From contig JAHHQL010000011.1 in assembly GCA_020026415.1 (NCBI GenBank), positions 9,182 to 73,181 of the forward strand: a stretch of DNA of 64,000 nucleotides. The letters are read 5' to 3'. Shown piece after piece: positions 1 through 8,548 of the stretch. The notes beneath the pieces are model-generated. The model made no database searches, had not been told where the DNA came from, and saw nothing but the letters and a program-made list of their open reading frames with translations. Each line of letters begins with the position of its first letter. Position 1 is the stretch's first letter. The position numbers were made by a program, and so were the translations under genes. Source of the DNA: Alistipes sp. Its GTDB lineage: Bacteria > Bacteroidota > Bacteroidia > Bacteroidales > Rikenellaceae.

Positions 1-678
1 GACGAGACCAAACACCACGAAGAGGATCACCTGAAAGCCTACTCGCAGGAGTACCGCCTGGCCATCGCCGTTACGGGTAACGCCACCCCCGCATCGTGGA
101 ATGCGCCCGCCACTCCCGCATCGTTCTTCACGCTGCGTGCCATCGTCGAGAAACTGTTGCGCCGCTTCGGTATCGACATCTACTCGTTGCAGACCGAGAC
201 GCTGGAAAGCGACCTGTTTGCCGATGCCCTCACGATGAAACTCAACGGCAAGGAGTTGTTGCAGATCGGCGTGGTCAGCCCCAAGATCCGTCGTATGGTC
301 GATGTCAAACAGGATGTATTCTTCATGGAGATGAACTTCGAGGCTTTGGTTAAATCGACCAAGAAACACAAGGTGGTTGCCGAGGAATTGTCGAAATTCC
401 CGGAGGTTCGTCGTGACCTCGCTCTTCTGGTTGATAAAGATGTAACCTTCTCGGCTCTTCGTGAGGTTGCCTTCTCGACCGAAAAGAAACTCCTGAAGCA
501 GGTATCGCTGTTCGACGTTTACGAAGGAGACAAACTGCCCGCAGGCAAAAAATCCTACGCATTGAATTTCGTGCTTGAAGACAAGACCAAGACCCTGAAC
601 GACAAAGCCATAGAGCATGTCATGCAGAATCTTACGAAACAACTCGAGCGCAAATGTGGCGCAGAGATCCGTAAATAA
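1..678 (+). CDS. pheT: Phenylalanyl-tRNA synthetase beta subunit, 3' part
   Basis: The reading frame is open from the first base of the window to the stop at 676-678, so about 225 C-terminal residues are present and the start lies outside. The last ~95 residues (from KFPEVRRDLALLVDKDV) are a typical anticodon-binding FDX-ACB domain, and the preceding part matches the end of the catalytic-like beta-subunit core. PheT pairs with PheS to charge tRNA-Phe in the cytoplasm. A strong hairpin follows directly, so transcription ends here. The identification rests on the FDX-ACB signature and is firm; nothing can be said about the N-terminal editing domain. Confidence 0.93.
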   Translation, partial: DETKHHEEDHLKAYSQEYRLAIAVTGNATPASWNAPATPASFFTLRAIVEKLLRRFGIDIYSLQTETLESDLFADALTMKLNGKELLQIGVVSPKIRRMVDVKQDVFFMEMNFEALVKSTKKHKVVAEELSKFPEVRRDLALLVDKDVTFSALREVAFSTEKKLLKQVSLFDVYEGDKLPAGKKSYALNFVLEDKTKTLNDKAIEHVMQNLTKQLERKCGAEIRK

Positions 679-697
679 TCCTTCCTTTAGGATATGA

Positions 698-731
698 AAA
701 AGCGGTGGACGAGGATTCGTCCACCGCTTTT
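698..731. terminator. Bidirectional terminator between pheT and aroB
   Basis: A perfect 15-bp stem (698-712 with 717-731) closes a GGAT loop. The stem begins with A and ends with T runs, so it can act for pheT on the plus strand and for aroB on the minus strand, which converge here. Confidence 0.9.
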
Positions 732-746
732 ATATTATATATAGGT

Positions 747-1760
747 CTAAAACAACCGCTCGAACTCTTCATGCCGGAGAGGCATCACCTCACACGACCC
801 GATTCCGGTCGGCACAACCAGATTCAACACCCCGCGACTTTGTTTTTTGTCTTTCATTGCCGCGGCTTTGAGTTTCGCCATTTCGACGGGCGGATTCAGC
901 ACAAAACCCAATCGGGACAACAATCCCAAAATCCGCCCGCAATCCGCAAACGACAGCCGATTCATCTTCACCGCCGCATCGACCACCAAGCGCAACCCCA
1001 CCGCCACAGCCTCGCCGTGACTCATCTCACGACTGCACTTTTCGATCGCATGGCCGAACGTATGACCGAGATTCAACTTGCGTCTTTCGCCCGCCTCGCG
1101 CTCGTCACGCGACACGATCTGCGCCTTGAGCCGTATCGCCCCCGCAATGGCTTCCGCGAGCAACTCGCGACCTTCACGCAAGGTCTCCAACGTACACCCC
1201 TCCAATTTCTCGAAGAGAGCCCCGTCCCCGATCACGGCCGACTTGACAACCTCCGCCATCCCCGCACGGAACTCGCGTTCGGGCAGCGTCTGCAAAAAAT
1301 CGGGATCACAGATGACAAATTGCGGTTGCGAGAACACACCGATCATATTTTTATAGCCATCCAAGTTCACGCCATTTTTCCCGCCGACCGAGGCATCGAC
1401 CTGTCCGAGCAACGACGTCGAAACAAAGCCGAATTTCATCCCGCGCATATAAACCGAGGCAACAAATCCCGCAATGTCGGTCGTGATTCCGCCGCCGATG
1501 CCCAACACAAAAGTCGAACGATCAACGCCCATCTCTATGAACTTACAACAAAGATATTCAACGGTTTGCAGTGTTTTCTCCTCTTCCGACGGAGTGATCT
1601 CCACCCGCTCGAACCGCCCCACAAAATCGGGATAAAGTTGTGCGATCTTTGAATCGACAACCGCCACAACCCGCCCCTTGGGCAATAACCCTCCAAGCAG
1701 ATTTTCGGCCTTACCCTGCCAGACTTCCGACAGCCCACAAATGCGAAATAACGGCTCCAT
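747..1760 (-). CDS. aroB: 3-dehydroquinate synthase
   Basis: 337 residues, slightly shorter than the usual ~350. Converts DAHP to 3-dehydroquinate, the second step of the shikimate pathway, using NAD and a divalent metal. The NAD-binding segment GIGGGITTDIAGFVAS, the lysine-containing loop GKNGVNLDGYKN, and the metal-binding helix NLGHTFGHAIE with its two histidines are all present. The gene stands alone: it converges on pheT and is divergent from typA, with a -7-like TATTTTTG on the minus strand at 1794-1787, giving a short leader before the ATG at 1760. Confidence 0.94.
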   Translation of the reverse strand: MEPLFRICGLSEVWQGKAENLLGGLLPKGRVVAVVDSKIAQLYPDFVGRFERVEITPSEEEKTLQTVEYLCCKFIEMGVDRSTFVLGIGGGITTDIAGFVASVYMRGMKFGFVSTSLLGQVDASVGGKNGVNLDGYKNMIGVFSQPQFVICDPDFLQTLPEREFRAGMAEVVKSAVIGDGALFEKLEGCTLETLREGRELLAEAIAGAIRLKAQIVSRDEREAGERRKLNLGHTFGHAIEKCSREMSHGEAVAVGLRLVVDAAVKMNRLSFADCGRILGLLSRLGFVLNPPVEMAKLKAAAMKDKKQSRGVLNLVVPTGIGSCEVMPLRHEEFERLF

Positions 1761-1786
1761 TGCGAATAGATTTTAGGTTTCGGAAA

Positions 1787-1823
1787 CAAAAATAGTATTT
1801 TTTAAAGATTTTTAGTACCTTTG
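1787..1823. promoter_or_regulatory. Divergent promoter region of aroB and typA
   Basis: Two Bacteroidetes-type -7 boxes (TAnnTTTG) point away from each other: TATTTTTG on the minus strand at 1794-1787 for aroB and TACCTTTG on the plus strand at 1816-1823 for typA. No good TTTG -33 element is seen at 19-21 bp for either one, so each call rests on the -7 box and its position 20-30 bp before the start codon. Confidence 0.55.
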
Positions 1824-1842
1824 TGCGATAAATTATTCTCTT

Positions 1843-3645
1843 ATGCGAAAACTGCGCAATATTGCAATTATTGCCCACGTGGATCACGGTAAGACCACGA
1901 TTGTTGACAAAATGATTTTGGCAGGTCATATCCTGCGCGATAATTCGAAACCGGCCGACGGTTTGATTCTTGACAACAACGATCTCGAAAGAGAGCGCGG
2001 TATCACGATTCTGTCGAAAAACGTTTCGGTTATTTACAAGGATTACAAGATCAATATCATTGACACCCCGGGTCACGCCGACTTCGGTGGTGAGGTTGAG
2101 CGTGTGCTCAACATGTGCGACGGCGTGCTTCTTCTGGTTGATGCGTTCGAGGGTACGATGCCCCAAACCCGTTTTGTGCTTGAAAAGGCACTCAAACTCG
2201 GCAAGAAACCGATCGTTGTGATCAACAAGGTTGATAAACCCAACTGTCGCCCCGAAGTGGTGAACGAACAGGTTTTCGATCTGATGTTCTCGCTGAACGC
2301 CACCGAAGACCAACTCGACTACAAGACCATTTACGGTTCTGCAAAACAGGGTTGGATGTCGCATAAATGGGACGAGCGCACAGATTCGATCCAGCCTCTG
2401 CTGGATACGATCATCGACGAGATTCCCGAACCCGAAATCGTGGAAGGTACGCCTCAGATGCTGATCACCTCGCTCGAGTATTCGAACTACACGGGGCGTA
2501 TTGCCGTGGGTAAAGTTACCCGTGGCGAACTGCGTGCCGGACAGAACGTCACGCTGGCAAAACGCGACGGCAAAACGATGATCAAGACCAAGATCAAGGA
2601 TCTGATGATCTTCGAGGGTCTGGGCAAGAAGAAGGTCGATGTGGTTCCCTGTGGCGAAATCTGCGCCATCATGGGTATCGAGGGCTTCGAGATCGGCGAC
2701 ACGATCTGCGACTACGAAAACCCCGAACCTCTGCCTCCTATTGACATTGACGAGCCGACCATGTCGATGCTCTTCACCATCAACAACTCTCCGTTCTTCG
2801 GCAAGGACGGTAAATTCGTCACCTCGCGCCACATCAAGGAACGTCTGGATCGCGAGTTGGAGAAAAACCTCGCCCTGCGCGTAACGCCCGGCCCTTCGGC
2901 CGACAGTTTCAACGTATTCGGTCGCGGTGTGCTGCACCTGTCGGTACTGATCGAGACAATGCGTCGTGAGGGTTACGAGTTGCAGGTCGGTCAGCCCCGC
3001 GTCATCGTCAAGGAGATCGACGGCAAGAAATGCGAACCTGTCGAGGAGATGACGGTTGATTGTCCCGAAGAGCATTCGGGTACGGTCATCGAATTGGCGA
3101 CCAAACGTAAGGCTACGCTGACCAATATGGAAACCAACGGCGAGCGTGTCCGTCTGGAGTTCACAATTCCTTCGCGCGGTATCATCGGTCTGCGTTCCAA
3201 CATGCTGACCGCCACTGCCGGTGAAGCCATCATGACCCACCGTCTGAAGGACTTCGAACCATGGGTCGGCGAAATCGAGAAACGCACCAACGGTTCGATC
3301 ATCTCAGGTGAGACAGGTACCGCCTACGCCTACTCGATCGACAAACTTCAGGATCGCGGCCGCTTCTTCATCAACCCGATGGATCAGGTTTACGAAGGTC
3401 AGGTGATCGGTGAACACACCCGTCAGAACGACATCACGGTGAACGTCACCAAATCGAAACAGCTGACCAACATGCGTGCATCGGGCTCGGACGACAAAGC
3501 TGTCATCGTTCCCCCGAAAGTATTCACGCTGGAAGAGGCTCTGGAGTACATCAAGGAAGACGAATATGTAGAAGTTACCCCGCACTCGATGCGTCTGCGC
3601 AAGATTCTCTTGCACGAGGTTGATCGCAAACGTGCCGCCAAATAA
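1843..3645 (+). CDS. typA: Ribosome-associated GTPase TypA/BipA
   Basis: 600 residues, the normal length. Translational GTPase of the EF-G class that binds 70S ribosomes and helps 50S assembly and stress adaptation. G1 AHVDHGKTTIVDK is at residues ~10-23, followed by RGITI, DTPGHADFGGEVER, NKVDKP and a SAK-type G5. EF-G-like domains III and V and the TypA-specific C-terminal domain (SGETGTAYAYS, MDQVYEGQVIGEH) follow. Monocistronic, between its own -7 box and a strong terminator. Confidence 0.96.
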   Translation: MRKLRNIAIIAHVDHGKTTIVDKMILAGHILRDNSKPADGLILDNNDLERERGITILSKNVSVIYKDYKINIIDTPGHADFGGEVERVLNMCDGVLLLVDAFEGTMPQTRFVLEKALKLGKKPIVVINKVDKPNCRPEVVNEQVFDLMFSLNATEDQLDYKTIYGSAKQGWMSHKWDERTDSIQPLLDTIIDEIPEPEIVEGTPQMLITSLEYSNYTGRIAVGKVTRGELRAGQNVTLAKRDGKTMIKTKIKDLMIFEGLGKKKVDVVPCGEICAIMGIEGFEIGDTICDYENPEPLPPIDIDEPTMSMLFTINNSPFFGKDGKFVTSRHIKERLDRELEKNLALRVTPGPSADSFNVFGRGVLHLSVLIETMRREGYELQVGQPRVIVKEIDGKKCEPVEEMTVDCPEEHSGTVIELATKRKATLTNMETNGERVRLEFTIPSRGIIGLRSNMLTATAGEAIMTHRLKDFEPWVGEIEKRTNGSIISGETGTAYAYSIDKLQDRGRFFINPMDQVYEGQVIGEHTRQNDITVNVTKSKQLTNMRASGSDDKAVIVPPKVFTLEEALEYIKEDEYVEVTPHSMRLRKILLHEVDRKRAAK

Positions 3646-3670
3646 TTCGGGCGACCGAATGACATATCCA

Positions 3671-3700
3671 AAGACCGATCGGGATTTTCCGATCGGTCTT
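3671..3700 (+). terminator. typA terminator
   Basis: Perfect 12-bp stem (3671-3682 with 3689-3700), loop GATTTT, followed by TTATTTTTT. Confidence 0.92.
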
Positions 3701-3743
3701 TTATTTTTTCAGGAGAATTACGCCCGCATTTGAGAAAAATACT

Positions 3744-3751
3744 TATTTTTG
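3744..3751 (+). promoter_or_regulatory. -7 element of rpiB
   Basis: TATTTTTG matches the Bacteroidetes -7 consensus TAnnTTTG, 31 bp before the rpiB ATG and after the typA terminator. No -33 element at the expected spacing was found. Confidence 0.55.
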
Positions 3752-3782
3752 TAGAATAAACCAACAAATAATATCCTTAAAA

Positions 3783-4220
3783 ATGAAAAAAATAGGTATC
3801 GCTTGCGACCATGCAGGCTACGAGATGAAAGAATTTCTGGTCGGCTATCTGGCAGCCAAAGGCTTTGAAGTGATGGATTTCGGATGCGACTCTCCCGAAA
3901 GCGTCGATTATCCCGACTTCGGTCATCAGTTGGGTAACGCCATCGACAACGGAGAACTGGAAATCGGTGTCGGTCTGTGCGGTTCGGGCGAAGGCATGTC
4001 GATGACCGTCAATAAGCACCAGAAGGTGCGTGCCGGTCTGTGCTGGAATACCGATGTGGCTACGCTGATCCGTCAGCACAACAACGCCAACGTCATCGTA
4101 TTCCCCGCCCGTTTCATTTCAAACGACGAGGCCGTTGCCATGCTCGACAAATTTCTGGAAACCCCGTTCGAAGGTGGTCGCCACGAACGCCGTGTGGCCA
4201 AGATCGCGCTGAGCAAGTAA
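3783..4220 (+). CDS. rpiB: Ribose-5-phosphate isomerase B
   Basis: 145 residues, standard length of the RpiB/LacAB family, which interconverts ribose-5-phosphate and ribulose-5-phosphate in the pentose phosphate pathway. The N-terminal ACDHAGYEMKEFL carries the Asp-His phosphate and ring-opening site, GLCGSGEGMSM holds the catalytic cysteine and anion hole, and HNNANVIVFPARFIS is the typical C-terminal segment. It is monocistronic and bounded by terminators on both sides. Confidence 0.94.
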   Translation: MKKIGIACDHAGYEMKEFLVGYLAAKGFEVMDFGCDSPESVDYPDFGHQLGNAIDNGELEIGVGLCGSGEGMSMTVNKHQKVRAGLCWNTDVATLIRQHNNANVIVFPARFISNDEAVAMLDKFLETPFEGGRHERRVAKIALSK

Positions 4221-4237
4221 TCTACCACAACCCACAA

Positions 4238-4272
4238 AAAAAGCCGTTGATCCTTTCGATCAACGGCTTTTT
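4238..4272. terminator. Bidirectional terminator between rpiB and ispE
   Basis: Perfect 15-bp stem (4238-4252 with 4258-4272) with a CTTTC loop, A-rich before and T-rich after, shared by the convergent rpiB and ispE. Confidence 0.9.
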
Positions 4273-4277
4273 AATTT

Positions 4278-5090
4278 TTACAGACGGAACACATAGGGCG
4301 AAATCGCTCGAAGCAACCCCTCGTCCGCATCGCCTCGGAACAATCCGAATACGGCCGATCCGCTGCCCGACATCGAGGCATAAACCGCCCCCGCCGTCAG
4401 CAACCGCTCTTTGGCCTCCCGAATCGCAGGATGCGCCAAAAGGATGTGCTTCTCGAAATCGTTCGTCACCACGCCCTGCCACTGCTCCAACGGCAATTTC
4501 AAACGCTCCCCCAGACTTACTTCGGGTACATGCGGCACGGCACCCGAATAGGCTTCGCGGGTCGATACCCCTTCGTCGGGTTTCACCACCACAAGGAGCA
4601 TTCCCCCAAAATTCAACTCCACGGGTGTCATCTGCTCCCCGCGCCCCTTGCATAATTGAGGCGTATTGCGTACAAAAAATGCCGTATCGCTGCCCAATTC
4701 GGCGGCGCAACCGATCAATTCCGCCTCCGAAAGACCGAGCGAAAAGATCTCATTCAGAGCCACCAACACCATCGTGCCATCGGATGATCCTCCGCCCAAT
4801 CCCGCACCGAAAGGCACCCGTTTGTCCAAGCGGATCCGCACCCCGTCCACACCGTAACGATCGTGCATCAGACGGAACGCCTTGAGACAGATATTATCCT
4901 CCGCAGAACAATCTACCACCAGACCCTCCAACACAAATTCGGCACCCGTACCGTCTGTCCGTTCGACCTCTACTACATCGTAAAGTCCCAAAACGGGGAA
5001 CATGACCGTTTCCAAATCGTGGTATCCGTCCGGCCGGCGTATCAGGACATCCAACCCGAAATTTATCTTGCAGTTTGCATTCAGAATCAT
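4278..5090 (-). CDS. ispE: 4-diphosphocytidyl-2-C-methyl-D-erythritol kinase
   Basis: 270 residues; GHMP-family kinase that phosphorylates CDP-ME in the non-mevalonate (MEP) isoprenoid pathway. The N-terminus NANCKINFGLDVLIRRPDGYHDLETV is diagnostic of IspE, with the catalytic lysine. The ATP-binding GAGLGGGSSDG loop is at about residues 95-105 and carries the catalytic Asp, and SMSGSGSAVFGLF is the C-terminal GHMP motif. Single gene, divergent from the GSCFA gene. Confidence 0.94.
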   Translation of the reverse strand: MILNANCKINFGLDVLIRRPDGYHDLETVMFPVLGLYDVVEVERTDGTGAEFVLEGLVVDCSAEDNICLKAFRLMHDRYGVDGVRIRLDKRVPFGAGLGGGSSDGTMVLVALNEIFSLGLSEAELIGCAAELGSDTAFFVRNTPQLCKGRGEQMTPVELNFGGMLLVVVKPDEGVSTREAYSGAVPHVPEVSLGERLKLPLEQWQGVVTNDFEKHILLAHPAIREAKERLLTAGAVYASMSGSGSAVFGLFRGDADEGLLRAISPYVFRL

Positions 5091-5159
5091 AATTTTCTTT
5101 TTCTGTTTTTAAGGAACGAGTTTTCAGGCTTTGAGGAACAAATATACAAAAGAAATCTC

Positions 5160-5167
5160 TATTTTTG
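5160..5167 (+). promoter_or_regulatory. -7 element very close to the GSCFA start codon
   Basis: TATTTTTG fits TAnnTTTG but ends only four bases before the ATG at 5172. If it is used, the transcript would start at or next to the start codon (leaderless). No -33 element was found at 19-21 bp. Confidence 0.45.
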
Positions 5168-5171
5168 TGAC

Positions 5172-6137
5172 ATGAAATTTCGCACCGAACTAAAAACAGA
5201 TCCTTTCACCCGCAAAATCGGTTATACGAGCCGTATTTTGGCTCTCGGTTCATGCTTTACGGAGCACATCTCGACCCGTATGGAGCAACTGAAATTCCAC
5301 ATCACCGCCAACCCCACGGGCATTCTGTTCAATCCGTCGTCCATTTCGGAATCCATTCGCACATACGCTGTCCGGAAAGAGGTTACACGCGACGATCTGC
5401 ACCCCGGCCACGATCTGTGGTTTCACTACGCTTTTCACGGTGATTTCTCGCGTCCTTCACCCGAAGAAGCACTTCTTGCGATGAACTCCGCCCGCCATCA
5501 CGCCGCCGAAGCACTCGCAGCAAGCGATACGCTCCTTATCACTTGGGGTACGGCATGGGTCTATGAACATGAGGGACGCATCGTCGCCAACTGTCACCGC
5601 CGACCCGCACGCGAATTTACACGCCGTCGTCTGTCGGTCGAAGAGATTGTCGATGACTACACCGCGCTGCTCCGAAACGAGTTGCAAGGAAAGCACATTA
5701 TTCTTACGGTCAGCCCCGTGCGCCATGTCGGAGACGGACTTTCGGGCAACAGCGTCTCGAAATCGACCCTGCGCCTTGCCGCCGAGATTCTTTGCGAACG
5801 CTTCCCCGAAGTGGATTATTTCCCCTCCTACGAGGCTCTGATCGACGACCTTCGCGACTACCGCTACTACGCCGATGATCTGATACACCCCTCTACGCAG
5901 GCTGTCGCCTACATTTGGGAGTTGTTCTCCGAGGCGGTTCTGGATAACCACGCCCGCGAATTGATTCCCCGCATCGAAGCCGTCCTTCGCATGGCCGCGC
6001 ACCGTCCCCGCACACCCCACGCCGAAGAGTACCAAAAGATGGTGCGCCGCGCCCTCGACGAAATCGACCGCCTCAAAGAGATCAATTTCGAAAGAGAAAG
6101 AGCCGCATTTCTTAAATCTCTCGAAATAAATTTGTAA
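5172..6137 (+). CDS. GSCFA domain-containing SGNH-like hydrolase
   Basis: 321 residues. A longer in-frame opening reaches upstream across ispE, but the ATG at 5172 gives the typical family start MKFRTEL. The next Met lies beyond the GSCF motif, so 5172 is preferred. The block ALGSCFTEHIS is the family name motif (GSCFA, here GSCFT) with the probable nucleophile region. LTVSPVRHVGDGL and the terminal DDLIHPS (Asp-x-x-His-like) complete an SGNH/GDSL-type active site. No signal peptide, so cytoplasmic. Substrate unknown; the family is common in Bacteroidetes. It is the first gene of a run with the alkaline-phosphatase-like gene 28 bp downstream. Confidence 0.88.
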   Translation: MKFRTELKTDPFTRKIGYTSRILALGSCFTEHISTRMEQLKFHITANPTGILFNPSSISESIRTYAVRKEVTRDDLHPGHDLWFHYAFHGDFSRPSPEEALLAMNSARHHAAEALAASDTLLITWGTAWVYEHEGRIVANCHRRPAREFTRRRLSVEEIVDDYTALLRNELQGKHIILTVSPVRHVGDGLSGNSVSKSTLRLAAEILCERFPEVDYFPSYEALIDDLRDYRYYADDLIHPSTQAVAYIWELFSEAVLDNHARELIPRIEAVLRMAAHRPRTPHAEEYQKMVRRALDEIDRLKEINFERERAAFLKSLEINL

Positions 6138-6142
6138 ATTTG
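6127..6142 (+). promoter_or_regulatory. Two tandem TAAATTTG boxes before the phosphatase-like gene
   Basis: TAAATTTG occurs twice head to tail (6127-6134 and 6135-6142), each matching the -7 consensus TAnnTTTG. The first overlaps the last codons of the GSCFA gene; the second ends 23 bp before the ATG at 6166. They could give the downstream gene its own promoter in addition to read-through. Confidence 0.4.
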
Positions 6143-6165
6143 CCGAGATTTAGAGAACCCGATTT

Positions 6166-7737
6166 ATGAAAACAAAATACATCATCCTTCTTTTCGCTCT
6201 TCTGGGCTGTACGGAACTCTTCGCCGAGACTCCGCGTCTGGTGATCAACATCGTTGCAGGCTCGATGCGTGCAGAGGATCTTTCGCGCTATAAGGCAAAT
6301 TTCCAGATGAACGGCTTAAGGCGTATGATGCTCGACGGCACCTACTACACCAACAGCCGTTATAATTACCTGCAAACGACCTCCGCCGTTTCGCTTGCCA
6401 CGCTTTCGACGGGTGCCATGCCCTCGACCCACGGCATCATCGGCAACCACTGGGTCGATTACACCACCAACGAGGTCATTACGCTCATCGACGAGAAAGA
6501 GCCCGCAACCGACCATATCATCGCCCCGACCCTTTCGGAGACCGTCCTGCGCCAATCGCCCGCATCCGAAGTAATCACCGTGGCATGTGACGCTTCATCG
6601 GCGTTCATCACTTCGGGCAACCGCGGCGGCGAAGTCTATTGGCTTGATGACGATTGCAAGTGGGAACACAAATCGTACATGGGACATTCGTTGCCCCGCT
6701 GGGTTATGCAGCACAACAAGGAGAAAACACCGCAATCGTTCATCCGCGATACTTGGAACACACGTCTCGATTACAAGAAATACATCAACAAACGTGCCTT
6801 CGACATCACACTGACCGAGAACACCACCCGTCGCCGTGACCGCGTCGAAATCAAGGGACAGTCTCGCCTTACACTGCACTCCGATGCCGAAAAGATGCGC
6901 TATACGCCCGCAGGCAACGAGGCTCTGTTCGGCTTTGCCAAACAGGCGATCATCCAATACGAAATGGGTAATGACAAAACGCCCGACGTGCTGAACATCT
7001 GTCTCGACCCGTTGCGTTACATTACCGAAGCCTACGGCCCCGAATCGGTCGAGGTGGAAGACATGTACTACCGCCTTGATTACGAACTGGCCGATTTTCT
7101 GCAATTCATCGCCCTGCAACCCTATGCCAAGGAGACCGTCATAGTCTTCACCTCGGCACACGGCACCAGTCCTTCGTTCGATGTGGCGGGAGCGGACAAA
7201 CACCGCTTCAATTCGCGTCAGTTCGAGGTGATCGTAAACGGATTTCTGAACGTGCGCTACGGCTCGGGCAACTGGGTCGTTGCCTACGACAACAAAAACC
7301 TGTGGCTCAACCACAATCTGATCTATCAGCGCGGCATAAGCCTTGCACAGGTCCAGAACGAGGTCGTGACCTTTGCCATGCAGTTCAGCGGTATTTCACA
7401 CGCTCTGTCGGCCTCGGCCATGCGCAACAGTTACTTCGGCAGCGGCTATGCCCAGAAGATGCAAAACAGTTACTACCCCCGCCGTTCGGGAGATGTGGTG
7501 ATCAACCTGCTGCCCGAATGGATCGAAGAACAATACCGCTGCGTTTCGTCGTCAGGGTCGATGTACGGCTACGACACGCAGGTTCCTCTGATTTTCTACG
7601 GCGAAGCACTGCCCCGCACCCGCATAAACCGCCCCGTCGATCAAACTTCGGTCGCTCCGACACTGGCTCATATTTTGGGCATCACGGAACCCGCCGCATC
7701 GGAAGGTTCGGTACTCGACGAATTGATCAATTTTTAA
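6166..7737 (+). CDS. Secreted alkaline-phosphatase-like protein, probably catalytically inactive
   Basis: 523 residues with a signal peptide (about residues 1-20, ending LFA). The fold matches the PafA/type I phosphodiesterase branch of the alkaline phosphatase superfamily: the HGIIGNHW block (~89-95), the GPESVEVEDMYYRLDYELAD helix (~291-310), and the C-terminal YDTQVPLIFYG followed by SVAPTLAHILGI. From memory of PafA, the metal ligands are Asp38, Asp305, His309, Asp352, His353 and His486, and Thr79 is the nucleophile. Aligned by eye, these read Gly32 (IVAGSMR), Arg284 and Glu288 (PLRYITE), Ala331 (TSAHG), His332 (kept), Ser463 and Ser73. Five of six ligands are gone, so phosphatase activity is unlikely. 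The gene is full length, followed 25 bp later by sufE. Role unknown; a binding or structural role in the periplasm is my inference. Confidence 0.8.
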   Translation: MKTKYIILLFALLGCTELFAETPRLVINIVAGSMRAEDLSRYKANFQMNGLRRMMLDGTYYTNSRYNYLQTTSAVSLATLSTGAMPSTHGIIGNHWVDYTTNEVITLIDEKEPATDHIIAPTLSETVLRQSPASEVITVACDASSAFITSGNRGGEVYWLDDDCKWEHKSYMGHSLPRWVMQHNKEKTPQSFIRDTWNTRLDYKKYINKRAFDITLTENTTRRRDRVEIKGQSRLTLHSDAEKMRYTPAGNEALFGFAKQAIIQYEMGNDKTPDVLNICLDPLRYITEAYGPESVEVEDMYYRLDYELADFLQFIALQPYAKETVIVFTSAHGTSPSFDVAGADKHRFNSRQFEVIVNGFLNVRYGSGNWVVAYDNKNLWLNHNLIYQRGISLAQVQNEVVTFAMQFSGISHALSASAMRNSYFGSGYAQKMQNSYYPRRSGDVVINLLPEWIEEQYRCVSSSGSMYGYDTQVPLIFYGEALPRTRINRPVDQTSVAPTLAHILGITEPAASEGSVLDELINF

Positions 7738-7762
7738 CGAACGATTTAATTTACACACAGAT

Positions 7763-8179
7763 ATGGACGAAATACAAGATGAAATCATCGAAGAGTTTTC
7801 GGTGTTTGACGACTGGTTGGACAAATACGACTATCTGATCGAACTCTCGGACGATCTTCCCGCAATTGCACCCGAACACCGCACCGATTCCTACAAGATT
7901 CACGGATGTCAGTCGAGCGTCTGGATTGATGCCCGCATGGAGGGAGACAAGATCCGCTATACGGCCGACAGCGATGCCATCATCACCAAGGGCATCATCG
8001 CCCTGTTGATCCGCGTGATGGACAACCGCACCCCACAGGAGATCATCGACATGAATCTCTACTTCATTGATGCCATCGGACTGAGTGCCAATCTGTCTCC
8101 GACCCGATCGAACGGTCTTGCCGCAATGGTCAAACAGATGAAACTCTACGCCGTGGCTTTCTCCGGCAAGACGGAATAA
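7763..8179 (+). CDS. sufE: SufE family cysteine desulfurase acceptor
   Basis: 138 residues. SufE takes persulfide sulfur from the SufS cysteine desulfurase and passes it to the SufBCD scaffold in Fe-S cluster assembly. The acceptor cysteine sits in YKIHGCQSSVWI (about residue 50), the N-terminal amphipathic helix DEIIEEFSVFDDWLDKYDYLIELSD and the C-terminal GLSANLSPTRSNGL segment are family-typical. Followed after 35 bp by another Fe-S-assembly gene of the DUF59 type, which supports the assignment. No suf core genes are within the window. Confidence 0.9.
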   Translation: MDEIQDEIIEEFSVFDDWLDKYDYLIELSDDLPAIAPEHRTDSYKIHGCQSSVWIDARMEGDKIRYTADSDAIITKGIIALLIRVMDNRTPQEIIDMNLYFIDAIGLSANLSPTRSNGLAAMVKQMKLYAVAFSGKTE

Positions 8180-8214
8180 CCCGATGTGCGCCACACACAG
8201 AAACAAGAAAGAAA

Positions 8215-8535
8215 ATGACACCTCAGGAAATATTGAAAGTCGAGCAGGACATCATCCTGACACTCAAAAACATATACGACCCGGAAATCCCCGTAAACAT
8301 CTACGACTTGGGATTGATCTACGAGATCGACTACACCCCCGATCAGGTAGCCAACATCCGTATGACACTGACCGCCCCCAACTGTCCGATGGCCGACATG
8401 CTGGTCGAGGACGTCAATATCCAAGTGGGCAAGGTGAAGGGCGTAAAATCAGTCAATGTGATTCTGACATTCGATCCCGTATGGGATAAAAGCATGATGT
8501 CGGAAGAGGCTCTCATCGAGTTGAACATGCTCTAA
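8215..8535 (+). CDS. DUF59/MIP18 family Fe-S assembly protein (SufT-like)
   Basis: 106 residues, a single DUF59 (MIP18/PaaD-like) domain. Key features: IYDPEIPVNIYDLGLIYEI at the N-terminal third and LTAPNCPMADML with the conserved cysteine in the middle, ending with VILTFDPVWDKSMMSEEAL. These small proteins assist maturation or delivery of Fe-S clusters; some are called SufT. It lies between sufE and the DUF2851 gene and is probably co-transcribed. Confidence 0.9.
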   Translation: MTPQEILKVEQDIILTLKNIYDPEIPVNIYDLGLIYEIDYTPDQVANIRMTLTAPNCPMADMLVEDVNIQVGKVKGVKSVNVILTFDPVWDKSMMSEEALIELNML

Positions 8536-8548
8536 ACACTCCCGCAAG

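Noticed and set aside
1711..3240. 509-codon open frame antisense to typA
   Set aside because: typA is unmistakable on the other strand and the antisense product has no family pattern.
4863..5171. N-terminal extension of the GSCFA protein
   Set aside because: The extension would overlap ispE and precede the -7 box; family members start near MKFRTEL.
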